Assembly: GCA_900550735.1 (NCBI GenBank)
Contig: URTD01000027.1
Location: forward strand, 1 to 15,044
Source: an uncultured Collinsella sp.
Lineage (GTDB): Bacteria; Actinomycetota; Coriobacteriia; Coriobacteriales; Coriobacteriaceae
Reading direction: 5' to 3'
DNA length: 15,044 nucleotides
Part shown: piece after piece, positions 5,717 through 13,160 of the stretch
Layout of the letters: the number at the start of each line of letters is the position of its first letter
How positions within the stretch are numbered: position 1 is the first letter of the stretch
Made by a program: the position numbers and the translations under genes
The notes under the pieces: model-generated
What the model saw: the letters and a program-made list of their open reading frames with translations, nothing else
The model's database searches: none
Told to the model about the DNA's origin: nothing

Positions 5717-6490
5717 ATGGGCAATTTGAACAACGATGCGCTCGAGCGCAACGACTCACGTCGCGTGGCACTGGTCACGGGCGGCTCGCGGGGTATCGGC
5801 CGCGCCTGCGCTGTCGGTCTGGCGGAGGACGGCTTTGATATCGCCGTCGTCTATGCCGGAAGCGTCGATGCGGCGCGCGAGACGTGCGAAGCCTGCGAGG
5901 CGGCTGGCGCCGCGGCACGCGCATATCAATGCGACGTGGCCGACCCCGCTGCCGTCAACGCGTGCGTGGAAGCGGTCCTCAACGACTTTGGCTCCATTTG
6001 GGCGCTCGTCAACAACGCTGGCATCACCCGCGATAGCCTGCTCATGCGCATGGGCGATGACGCCTTCGATCGCGTGCTCGATGTCAATCTTAAAGGAACG
6101 TTTAACACGACGCGCGCACTCACCAAGACCTTTATGCGTCAGCGCGGCGGCTGCGTCGTCAACATGAGCTCGGTCGTGGGCCTGATGGGCAATGCCGGTC
6201 AGATCAACTATGCCGCCAGCAAGGCCGGTGTCATCGGCCTGACCAAGGCGGTGGCGCGCGAGCTTGCGCCCCGCGGCGTACGAGTGAACGCGGTCGCACC
6301 CGGGTTTGTCGAGACCGATATGACGGCAAAGCTATCGGATAAGGTGCGTGCGGCGTGCGAGGAGCAGATTCCCCTGAGGCGCATGGCGCGTTCCGAGGAA
6401 GTGGCCGGCGTGGTGCGATTTTTAGTGAGTGATGCGGCTGCCTACATTACGGGCGAGGTCGTGCGCGTCGACGGCGGAATGGCGATGTAG
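5717..6490 (+). CDS. fabG: 3-oxoacyl-ACP reductase
   Basis: FabG reduces beta-ketoacyl-ACP with NADPH, the first reduction of the cycle. The 257-residue product is a classical short-chain dehydrogenase. TGGSRGIG at 21-28 binds the cofactor, and NNAG is at 99-102. The catalytic set is Asn124 in DVNLKG, Ser152 in NMSSVVG, Tyr165 and Lys169 in YAASK. PGFVETDMT follows, and the end GEVVRVDGGMAM is nearly canonical. Compared with typical FabG there is an extra hydrophilic N-terminus of about 14 residues. The ATG at 5717 is supported by AAAGGA at 5706-5711, and no later ATG precedes the Rossmann strand. The place between fabD and fabF fixes it as FabG and not another SDR. Confidence 0.95.
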   Translation: MGNLNNDALERNDSRRVALVTGGSRGIGRACAVGLAEDGFDIAVVYAGSVDAARETCEACEAAGAAARAYQCDVADPAAVNACVEAVLNDFGSIWALVNNAGITRDSLLMRMGDDAFDRVLDVNLKGTFNTTRALTKTFMRQRGGCVVNMSSVVGLMGNAGQINYAASKAGVIGLTKAVARELAPRGVRVNAVAPGFVETDMTAKLSDKVRAACEEQIPLRRMARSEEVAGVVRFLVSDAAAYITGEVVRVDGGMAM

Positions 6491-6516
6491 AAACTAGGGC
6501 CGAACAACGGCTTGAA

Positions 6517-6523
6517 TGAGGAG
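6517..6523 (+). promoter_or_regulatory. fabF ribosome binding site
   Basis: TGAGGAG lies six bases before the second of two tandem ATG codons (6527 and 6530). The spacing favours 6530; the TTG at 6512 lies upstream of this site and is unlikely to be used. Confidence 0.7.
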
Positions 6524-6529
6524 ACCATG

Positions 6530-7777
6530 ATGGAACAGAGAGTTGCAATCACCGGTATCGGTGCCGTATCGCCGCTCGGTAACACGGCGCTTGCTACCTG
6601 GGCGGCCATGTGCGCCGGCACGTGCGGCATCGGCCCGATCACGCACTTCGATACCGATGCGTTTGCCGTTAAGGTGGCGGCCGAGGTCAAGGGTTTTGAC
6701 GGCAACGAGTACTTTGGCAAGCGTGACGCCAAGCACCTGGACCCCTGCGTTCAGTTTGCCCTGGCAGCGTCGGACGAGGCCATGCACGATGCGGGCTTTG
6801 ATGTCGAGGGCGCCATCGATCGCGAGCGCCTGGGCGTCTACGTGGGTTCGGGCGTGGGCGGCATGCAGACACTCGTCGACAACGTCCACACGATCGCCGA
6901 TCGGGGACCTCGCCGCGCATCGCCCTATATGATTGCGATGATGATTCCCAATATGGCTTCGGGCAATATCGCAATCCGCCACAAGGCAAAGGGCCCGACC
7001 CTGCCCGTGGTGACCGCCTGCGCGACCTCGGCCCATGCCGTGGGCGAGGCGTTCCGCGCCATCAAGCATGGCTATGCCGATGCAATCCTGGCCGGCGGCG
7101 CCGAGGCGGCCATTATCCCCGATGCCGTTGCAGGCTTTACGTCCTGTCGCGCATTGACCACCAACCCCGATCCTGCGACGGCTTGTCGCCCGTTCGATGC
7201 GAATCGCGACGGCTTTGTGATGGGCGAGGGCGCCTGCGTGTTGGTGCTCGAGGGCATGGAGCATGCGCAGGCGCGCGGTGCGCACATTTATGCCGAGGTC
7301 GTGGGCTACGGCAACACCGATGATGCCTATCACATCACGAGCCCCGATCCCGAGGCTGCCGGCATTGCCCGTGCGATATCGCTGGCGGTGGTCGAGGGCG
7401 ACGTTAAGCCTTCCGAGGGCCTCTACATCAACGCTCACGGCACCTCGACCAAGCTCAACGATTCGTCCGAGACGGCGGGCATAAAGCGTACGCTCGGCGA
7501 GGATGCGGCACGCGCCGCACACGTCTCGTCGACCAAGTCGATGACCGGCCACATGATCGGTGCCACGGGCGCCATCGAGGTCATGGCCTGTGCCATGGCG
7601 CTCGAGCAGGGCGTGGTGCCGCCGACCATTAACTACCACACACCCGATCCCGCCTGCGATCTTGATTACACGCCCAATCGCGCGGTTCGCGCCGACCTTA
7701 CCTGGGCGCTTTCGACCAACCTGGGCTTTGGCGGGCACAACGCCGCCATCGCACTGCGTAGATATACGAGGAGCTAG
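6530..7777 (+). CDS. fabF: Beta-ketoacyl-ACP synthase II
   Basis: FabF condenses acyl-ACP with malonyl-ACP in each elongation round. The 415-residue protein is full length and begins with the typical RVAITGIGAVSPLGN. The catalytic triad is Cys164 in TACATSAHA, His303 in NAHGTST and His341 in MTGHMIGA. GFGGHN near the C-terminus is the usual gating loop. The start is either of two adjacent ATG codons; I chose 6530 for its six-base spacing to the Shine-Dalgarno, and 6527 would add one Met. accB starts three bases after the stop. With FabH for initiation, this is the only elongating condensing enzyme in the locus; there is no FabB. Confidence 0.96.
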   Translation: MEQRVAITGIGAVSPLGNTALATWAAMCAGTCGIGPITHFDTDAFAVKVAAEVKGFDGNEYFGKRDAKHLDPCVQFALAASDEAMHDAGFDVEGAIDRERLGVYVGSGVGGMQTLVDNVHTIADRGPRRASPYMIAMMIPNMASGNIAIRHKAKGPTLPVVTACATSAHAVGEAFRAIKHGYADAILAGGAEAAIIPDAVAGFTSCRALTTNPDPATACRPFDANRDGFVMGEGACVLVLEGMEHAQARGAHIYAEVVGYGNTDDAYHITSPDPEAAGIARAISLAVVEGDVKPSEGLYINAHGTSTKLNDSSETAGIKRTLGEDAARAAHVSSTKSMTGHMIGATGAIEVMACAMALEQGVVPPTINYHTPDPACDLDYTPNRAVRADLTWALSTNLGFGGHNAAIALRRYTRS

Positions 7778-7780
7778 AGC

Positions 7781-8257
7781 ATGGATTCCAAAAGACTTGC
7801 CGAGATAGCCGATGTTATGGAGGACCGTGGCCTCACGCGCGTGCGCGTTGAGGAGCCCGATGGCACCGCGGTCGAACTCGAGCGCGCGAGTGCGGCGCAG
7901 CCGGTTGCCGTGCCCATGCCTATGCCGGGTGCCGTGACTGCTCCGGCGGTGGCTCCTGTCGCCATGCCTGCCGCCGCACCGGAACCCGCCGCGCAGACAC
8001 CTGCCGCCGCGTCGGAGCCTAAGGGCACCGAGGTAACCGCTCCCATGGTCGGCGTTTTCTATGCTGCCCCGGCGCCGGGCGACGAGCCGTTTGTGCACGT
8101 GGGTTCCAAGGTCAAAGCCGGCGAGACCCTCTGCATCATCGAGGCCATGAAGGTTCTCAACGAGGTGACGGCAGAGGCGGATGGCGAGGTACTCGAGATC
8201 TGCGTGGCCGACGGCGACCTCGTGGAGTTTGGCAGCTGCCTCATGAGGATCGGATAG
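7781..8257 (+). CDS. accB: Biotin carboxyl carrier protein of acetyl-CoA carboxylase
   Basis: AccB carries the carboxyl group on biotin between the biotin carboxylase and the carboxyltransferase. The 158-residue protein has a short N-terminal region (1-35), an Ala/Pro-rich flexible linker (about 37-80), and a C-terminal biotinyl domain. The acceptor Lys124 lies in the invariant EAMKVLNE. The start at 7781 follows GAGGAG at 7768-7773, which overlaps the end of fabF. BirA, encoded divergently at the head of the same locus, is the expected modifying enzyme. fabZ begins 9 bases after the stop. Nothing unusual apart from the long Ala/Pro linker, which is common in high-GC bacteria. Confidence 0.96.
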   Translation: MDSKRLAEIADVMEDRGLTRVRVEEPDGTAVELERASAAQPVAVPMPMPGAVTAPAVAPVAMPAAAPEPAAQTPAAASEPKGTEVTAPMVGVFYAAPAPGDEPFVHVGSKVKAGETLCIIEAMKVLNEVTAEADGEVLEICVADGDLVEFGSCLMRIG

Positions 8258-8266
8258 GTGATATCC

Positions 8267-8689
8267 ATGAACAAAGAAGAGCTCAAGAAACTGTTGCCGC
8301 ATCGCGAGCCGATGCTTTTGCTCGACGAAGCCGAGCTGGTGGGCGATGAGGCCCACGGCAAGATCACGATTACGGGCGACGAGTACTTTTTGCAGGGGCA
8401 TTTTCCGGGAAACCCGGTCGTCCCCGGCGTGATTCAGTGCGAGATGCTCGCCCAGAACTGCTGCGTGCTGCTGATGGGCGATGAGGAGGCGCGCGGCGCG
8501 ACGCCGTTCTACACGAGTCTGGACAAGGTGCGCTTTAAGCGTCCGGTGCGCCCGGGCGACACGGTTGATCTGGTGTGCACCATCACGCGTGCGCGCGGGC
8601 CGTTCCGCTTTGCGACGGGTACTGCGAGCGTCAACGGTGAGGTTTGCTGCCGCGCCGATATGTCTTTTGCACTCATGCACGAAAGTTAA
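8267..8689 (+). CDS. fabZ: 3-hydroxyacyl-ACP dehydratase
   Basis: FabZ removes water from 3-hydroxyacyl-ACP to give the trans-2-enoyl substrate of FabK. The 140-residue hot-dog-fold protein has LPHREPMLLLD at 10-20 and the active-site helix GHFPGNPVVPGVIQCEM with His45 and Glu59. RFKRPVRPGDT is the usual second strand. A GTG at 8258 in the same frame would add three residues. I prefer ATG 8267 because AGGTGAT at 8256-8262, overlapping the accB stop, is a good Shine-Dalgarno at four bases. No FabA or FabM isomerase is encoded in this locus, so how unsaturated acids are made is not explained by it. accC begins 10 bases downstream. Confidence 0.95.
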   Translation: MNKEELKKLLPHREPMLLLDEAELVGDEAHGKITITGDEYFLQGHFPGNPVVPGVIQCEMLAQNCCVLLMGDEEARGATPFYTSLDKVRFKRPVRPGDTVDLVCTITRARGPFRFATGTASVNGEVCCRADMSFALMHES

Positions 8690-8699
8690 GGAAGGCTTC

Positions 8700-10043
8700 A
8701 TGTTCGACAAAGTGCTCATCGCCAACCGCGGCGAGGTCGCGGTCCGTGTTATCCGCGCGTGCCGCGATATGGGCATCAAGACCGTCGCCGTCTACTCCAC
8801 GGCCGATGCGGACGCGCTGCACGTGCAGCTTGCCGACGAGGCATATTGCATCGGCGGCCCGCGTCTTGCCGAGAGCTACCTCAACGACGATGCCGTGCTC
8901 ACCTGTGCCGTAAAGTCGGGAGCTAAGGCAATTCATCCCGGTTATGGCTTCTTTTCCGAGAAGGCGAGCTTCGTGCGCGACTGCGACAAGTATGGCCTGG
9001 CGTTTGTCGGTCCTTCGGCCGAGGTAATCGACAGCATGGGCGACAAGGACGCCGCACGTCGAACGGCTGCCGCGGCGGGCGTGCCCATCGTTCCGGGCTG
9101 CGATTTGCTCAAAAGCCCCGAGGAGGCAACGGCCGAGGCCGAGCGCATTGGCTGCCCCGTGCTTATTAAGGCGCGTGCCGGTGGTGGCGGTCGCGGCATT
9201 CGCAAGGTCGAGCGCGTGGAAGATGCGGCAAAGGCGTTTATCGAGGCGCGTGCCGAGGGCGAGGCCGTTTTTGGCGACGGCGAGTGCTACATGGAGAAGT
9301 TTGTCGCGCCGGCGCACCACGTCGAGGTGCAGATTATGGCCGATAAGCAGGGCCATGTGTTTTCGCTTGGCGAGCGTGAGTGCTCGGTGCAGCGCCGCAA
9401 CCAAAAGCTGATCGAGGAGAGCCCCGCGCCGTGCCTCGACGGACACGACGACATTCGTGCTCGCATGCACAAGGCGGCGCGTGACCTGGCTCGTGCCGTC
9501 GGCTACGAAGGAGCCGGTACCATCGAGTTCCTGTATTCGGACGACGGCAATTTCTACTTTATGGAAATGAACACGCGCTTGCAGGTAGAGCATCCGGTTA
9601 CGGAGTTTGTGACCGATACCGACCTGGTCAAGTGGCAGCTGCGCGTGGCAGCCGGCCAGCCTCTGCCCTTTGAGCAGGAGGACATGCCGGTCCGCAACCA
9701 CGCCATGGAGTGCCGCATCAATGCCGAGACGCCGGACTTTCTGCCGTCATGCGGAACGGTCACCGCGTTGCGTGTGCCGGGTGGTCCGCGCGTGCGCTGG
9801 GATTCCGCCATGTTTACCGGTGCGACAGTTCCGCCGTACTACGACTCCATGCTCGGCAAGCTCATCGTGTGTGCGCCCACGCGTGACGGCGCCATTCGCA
9901 AGATGCGCTCGGCCCTGGGCGAGCTCGTGATTGAGGGCGTGAGTGAAAACAGCGAGCTTCAGCTCGACGTGCTGGCAAACGACGAGTTCTTGTCGGGCAT
10001 GTATCACACCGATCTGATGGGGCATCTCTATGCTGATGAATAG
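8700..10043 (+). CDS. accC: Biotin carboxylase subunit of acetyl-CoA carboxylase
   Basis: AccC carboxylates AccB-bound biotin with ATP and bicarbonate. The 447-residue protein matches the E. coli enzyme in length. The N domain starts KVLIANRGEVAVRVIRA and contains HPGYGFFSE at 79-87. The ATP-grasp domain has Lys158 in LIKARAGGGGRG (155-166), and the active-site segment EMNTRLQVEH with Glu289, Asn291 and Arg293. The frame extends far upstream into fabZ, but ATG 8700 is the true start: AAGGAAGG at 8688-8695 precedes it, and homology begins at once. The last 14 bases overlap accDA, which suggests coupled synthesis of the carboxylase subunits. Confidence 0.96.
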   Translation: MFDKVLIANRGEVAVRVIRACRDMGIKTVAVYSTADADALHVQLADEAYCIGGPRLAESYLNDDAVLTCAVKSGAKAIHPGYGFFSEKASFVRDCDKYGLAFVGPSAEVIDSMGDKDAARRTAAAAGVPIVPGCDLLKSPEEATAEAERIGCPVLIKARAGGGGRGIRKVERVEDAAKAFIEARAEGEAVFGDGECYMEKFVAPAHHVEVQIMADKQGHVFSLGERECSVQRRNQKLIEESPAPCLDGHDDIRARMHKAARDLARAVGYEGAGTIEFLYSDDGNFYFMEMNTRLQVEHPVTEFVTDTDLVKWQLRVAAGQPLPFEQEDMPVRNHAMECRINAETPDFLPSCGTVTALRVPGGPRVRWDSAMFTGATVPPYYDSMLGKLIVCAPTRDGAIRKMRSALGELVIEGVSENSELQLDVLANDEFLSGMYHTDLMGHLYADE

Positions 10044-11754
10044 AAAAGCGAAGACGGTCAATGTCCTTGAGGGGCCGATGACCGAGTCGTGCGCCGAGTT
10101 TCCCGCGCGCCACGTGTTTATCAAGTGCCCGGAGTGCCGCCGTGTGATCGATGAGGCACGCCTGCACGACAACCTCGAGGTCTGCCCTCGTTGCGGCAAG
10201 CACTTTCGCGTGAGCGGTCGCGCGCGCATGCGCATGACGGTCGACGAGGGCACGTTTGAGGAATGGGATGCCAATCTGGCGTCGGAGGACTTCCTCTCGT
10301 TTCCCGGCTATACCGACAAGCTCAAGAGCGTGAGCGAGCGTTCGGGCGAGCGCGATGCCGTTGTGTGCGGCAGGGGCAAAATCTGCGGTTGCGATACCGC
10401 GCTCTTCTTTATGGACGCCAACTTTATGATGGGCTCGATGGGTTCCGTGGTGGGCGAGAAGATCTGTCGCACATTTGAGCGAGCGACCGAGCTTGGATTG
10501 CCAGTTGTCGGCTTTACCGTTTCGGGCGGCGCGCGCATGCAAGAGGGCGTGACGTCGCTTATGCAGATGGCCAAGATTTCTGCGGCGGTTAGGCGCCACA
10601 GCGAGGCGGGCGGTCTGTATATCACGGTGCTCACCGACCCCACGACCGGAGGCGTAACCGCGAGCTTTGCCATGGAGGGCGATATTATCCTAGCCGAGCC
10701 CGATGCCCTGACGGCATTTGCCGGCCCGCGCGTGATCGAGCAGAACATGCACAAGCGCCTGCCCAAGGGATTCCAGCGCTCCGAGTTTTTGCTGGAGCAC
10801 GGCTTTTGCGATGCCGTTGTTCCGCGTGGCGAGATTGCGCTCACGGTAGGCGAGCTGCTGGCACTGCACGAAGGGCACGCGCCCGGCCTGGGGGCACCGC
10901 ATGAGATCGTGCATACGGGTCGTCGCGGCAAAAAGCTGGGACACTTGTTCAAGCGCTCGACCGCACCAAAAACCGCGCTCGAGATTGTCAAGCAGACCCG
11001 CTCGGCAGATCGCGCCACGGCGGGCGAGATGATCTCGCTGGGCCTGGATGGATTTGTGGAGCTGCATGGCGACCGTTACTTTGGCGACGACGCCGCCGTG
11101 GTGGCTGGCATTGGCTGGAAAGACGGGCGACCCGTGACAGTTATCGCCGTCGAGCGCGGTACCACGACCAAAGAGCGCATGCGTCGCAACTTTGGTATGG
11201 CACATCCCGAGGGCTACCGCAAAGCGCGTCGCCTTATACGCCAGGCCGAAAAGTTTGGTCGACCGGTTCTGTGTCTGGTCGATACTTCGGGCGCGTTTTG
11301 CGGCATCGGTGCCGAGGAGCGCGGCCAGGGCGAGGCGATTGCCCAGAATCTCATGGAGATGAGCGGCCTCAAGACGCCGATTGTCTCGGTGGTGACAGGC
11401 GAGGGCGGCTCTGGTGGCGCGCTGGCGCTGTCCGTGGCCGACCGCATCCTGATGCTCTCGAGCTCGGCCTATTCGGTCGTGAGCCCCGAGGCCTGTGCGT
11501 CGATCCTGTGGAAGGATACCGAGCGCGCGAATGAGGCCGCCGAGGCGCTTAAGCTCACGGCCCCCGATCTGTTGGCGCTCGGCATCATCGACGGCATTGT
11601 TGACGATAGGGGCCTGTCGCATGAGGAGATCGCCGGTGCCGTCATGTCCTCGGCATTTGATGCCTTCGATACGCTTGGGCAGCTCGACGACGCGACCCTC
11701 ACAAACCTCCGCTACGAAAAGTACCGCGCAATCGGTCAGTACCGCACGATGTGA
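10030..11754 (+). CDS. accDA: Acetyl-CoA carboxylase carboxyltransferase, fused beta and alpha subunits
   Basis: This enzyme transfers the carboxyl group from biotin to acetyl-CoA, giving malonyl-CoA. In E. coli the two subunits are separate genes; here one 574-residue protein carries both. AccD occupies about 1-290. Its zinc finger is Cys33-x2-Cys36 and Cys52-x2-Cys55, and the carboxyltransferase core has SGGARMQEG at 165-173 and GGVTASFAMEGD at 207-218. A linker of about 40 residues follows. AccA occupies about 310-574, with FVELHGDRYF at 342-351, RRNFGMAHPEGYRKA at 385-399, GAEERGQGEAIA at 427-438 and GEGGSGGALAL at 457-467. The N-terminal helical part of AccA is shortened. No frameshift lies at the junction, so the fusion is genuine coding. 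The ATG at 10030 overlaps accC by 14 bases; 10036 is an alternative start. Confidence 0.94.
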   Translation: MLMNRKAKTVNVLEGPMTESCAEFPARHVFIKCPECRRVIDEARLHDNLEVCPRCGKHFRVSGRARMRMTVDEGTFEEWDANLASEDFLSFPGYTDKLKSVSERSGERDAVVCGRGKICGCDTALFFMDANFMMGSMGSVVGEKICRTFERATELGLPVVGFTVSGGARMQEGVTSLMQMAKISAAVRRHSEAGGLYITVLTDPTTGGVTASFAMEGDIILAEPDALTAFAGPRVIEQNMHKRLPKGFQRSEFLLEHGFCDAVVPRGEIALTVGELLALHEGHAPGLGAPHEIVHTGRRGKKLGHLFKRSTAPKTALEIVKQTRSADRATAGEMISLGLDGFVELHGDRYFGDDAAVVAGIGWKDGRPVTVIAVERGTTTKERMRRNFGMAHPEGYRKARRLIRQAEKFGRPVLCLVDTSGAFCGIGAEERGQGEAIAQNLMEMSGLKTPIVSVVTGEGGSGGALALSVADRILMLSSSAYSVVSPEACASILWKDTERANEAAEALKLTAPDLLALGIIDGIVDDRGLSHEEIAGAVMSSAFDAFDTLGQLDDATLTNLRYEKYRAIGQYRTM

Positions 11755-11794
11755 CAAAGGGACAGCCCGCATGTCATATTGGGAAAGGCGTTCC

Positions 11795-13009
11795 ATGCTA
11801 CAAGTTTCTAACACCTCGTTTACAACGACGGTTTCATCAAACGCCATGGCCGTGGTGGACTATCTGTCCAAAAGCATGATGTCGGCGCTGCCGTTTATTG
11901 TCTGCGCGGCGTTGTTCCGCACCGTTGCCGTCATTATGGGCGAAGGTATGCTGGGCCTGTGGTCTGCCGATTCCGAAATCTATCGCCTGTTCTACAGTTG
12001 GCTCTATAACGCCGGCTACTACTTTTTGCCCATTTATCTTGGTTGGGCGGCCGCCCGCCAGCTCGGTTGCTCGGAGCAGCTAGGCATGATGCTGGGCGGC
12101 GTATTGATTGCGCCCGATCTGCTTAAGCTCGTCGATGCCGCATCGACGACGGGGGCATCGATGACTTCCGTGTATGGTCTGCTTCCTGCGCCGGTCAACG
12201 ATTACACGACGACTGTTATTCCGGTTCTCATCTCGGTGCCCGTGCTATGGCGAGTGGAGTGTTTCTTTCAGCGCGTTATCCCTAAGGCCGTGGCGTTTTC
12301 GTTCGTTCCGTTTGCGACCATGCTTGTCATGGTTCCGGTTTCGCTGTGTATTACGGCGCCGGCGGGCAGCTATCTGGGCATGCTGTTGGGCCAGCTTATG
12401 TTTATGCTTGGCAATTCCGGTGGCATCGTGTCGCTGCTCACGCTCATGGGGCTTGCCGCGGGTTGGGAGTTTCTTAAGATTGCAGGCGTCAGCAACGTTG
12501 TCCTATCGCTTGCCTATGCTCAGTTTATGAGTGTGGGAACGGATTCGTGCATCCTGATCGCCGCGACGATGGCGACGTTCGCCGTTTGGGGCATGCCCTT
12601 TGGCGCGTCGCTCCGCGTTGCGGATAAGGACGAGAAGGCACTCATGCTGGGCTATTCAATCTCGGGTATTCTTGGCGGCGTAAGCGAGCCGGCGCTGTAC
12701 GGTTGCGGCTTTAAATATGGCAGGTGCCTGACGTACATGGCCATTGGCGGCGCCGTCGGAGGCCTTGTTGCGGCCGTGGGCCACGTTACGGCCTATACCA
12801 TCGGCATGACGAATGTCCTTATGGTCATTGGCTTTGCCACGGGCGGCATCTCGAACCTGCTGTGGTGCTGCGTTGCCGGCGGTGTGGCATTTGCGGTGTC
12901 TGCGGCGCTGAGCTACTGCTTTGGCGTGGTGCCGGCGAAGGGACAGACGACGGGGGACGGAGCCGATTCACCCGAAACCTCGAAGAGCGTGGCCGAAGTA
13001 AGCGCGTAA
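11795..13009 (+). CDS. PTS sugar transporter EIIC membrane subunit, stand-alone
   Basis: EIIC subunits form the membrane channel of phosphotransferase systems and pass the sugar to EIIB for phosphorylation. The 404-residue protein is highly hydrophobic with roughly ten membrane segments and resembles the glucose/beta-glucoside EIIC superfamily. The key motif is GGVSEPALYG, the equivalent of GITEPAIYG, whose Glu binds the sugar. A hydrophilic tail of about 27 residues ends the protein. No EIIB cysteine domain or EIIA domain is attached, and none is encoded nearby, so it must borrow partners or act otherwise. The start is ATG 11795, with GGGAAAGG ending six bases upstream. ATG 11771, preceded by AAAGGGA, would give 412 residues and is almost as good. 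It lies 16-40 bases after accDA with no terminator between, so co-transcription with the fab operon is likely. Substrate unknown. Confidence 0.82.
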   Translation: MLQVSNTSFTTTVSSNAMAVVDYLSKSMMSALPFIVCAALFRTVAVIMGEGMLGLWSADSEIYRLFYSWLYNAGYYFLPIYLGWAAARQLGCSEQLGMMLGGVLIAPDLLKLVDAASTTGASMTSVYGLLPAPVNDYTTTVIPVLISVPVLWRVECFFQRVIPKAVAFSFVPFATMLVMVPVSLCITAPAGSYLGMLLGQLMFMLGNSGGIVSLLTLMGLAAGWEFLKIAGVSNVVLSLAYAQFMSVGTDSCILIAATMATFAVWGMPFGASLRVADKDEKALMLGYSISGILGGVSEPALYGCGFKYGRCLTYMAIGGAVGGLVAAVGHVTAYTIGMTNVLMVIGFATGGISNLLWCCVAGGVAFAVSAALSYCFGVVPAKGQTTGDGADSPETSKSVAEVSA

Positions 13010-13047
13010 ACCTGTGCGACACAAGGACGATTCCTTTGCCATATTCC

Positions 13048-13081
13048 AAGGCCGTGGCCCGTGTGGGTTGCGGCCTTTTTT
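13048..13081 (+). terminator. Intrinsic terminator after the EIIC gene
   Basis: AAGGCCG pairs with CGGCCTT. The stem extends through three wobble pairs to CCC/GGG around a GTGT loop, and a run of six T residues follows. It would end the long fab/acc/EIIC transcript. Confidence 0.9.
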
Positions 13082-13108
13082 GTATCTGGGGGACAAAGTG
13101 GCTACACT
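13080..13108 (+). promoter_or_regulatory. Candidate promoter for the CDF-phosphatase unit
   Basis: A promoter is expected in the 79 bases between the terminator and the CDF gene. The best pair I see is TTGTAT (13080-13085) and TACACT (13103-13108) with a 17-base spacer. The -35 is weak and overlaps the terminator T-run. TACAAT (13108-13113) and TATATA (13130-13135) are alternative -10 boxes. Confidence 0.3.
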
Positions 13109-13160
13109 ACAATCCGTTTGAGCAATAGATATATAGGTAGTACCGTGGGGGCGGATGTAG

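Noticed and set aside
8481..8699. N-terminal extension of accC overlapping fabZ
   Set aside because: Out-of-frame reading through fabZ; a clear AAGGAAGG and the family N-terminus are at 8700.
6494..8779. A 761-codon open frame on the minus strand opposite fabF, accB and fabZ
   Set aside because: It is a shadow produced by the strong G/C third-position bias of the plus-strand genes. The translation is rich in Arg, His, Gly and Ala with no domain, and it spans three well-identified genes.
8673..9701. A 342-codon minus-strand frame opposite accC
   Set aside because: Same shadow effect; accC motifs on the plus strand are complete and the antisense product has no recognisable fold.
10690..11847. 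A 385-codon minus-strand frame opposite accDA
   Set aside because: Shadow of a highly biased coding strand; no motif and no convincing start context.
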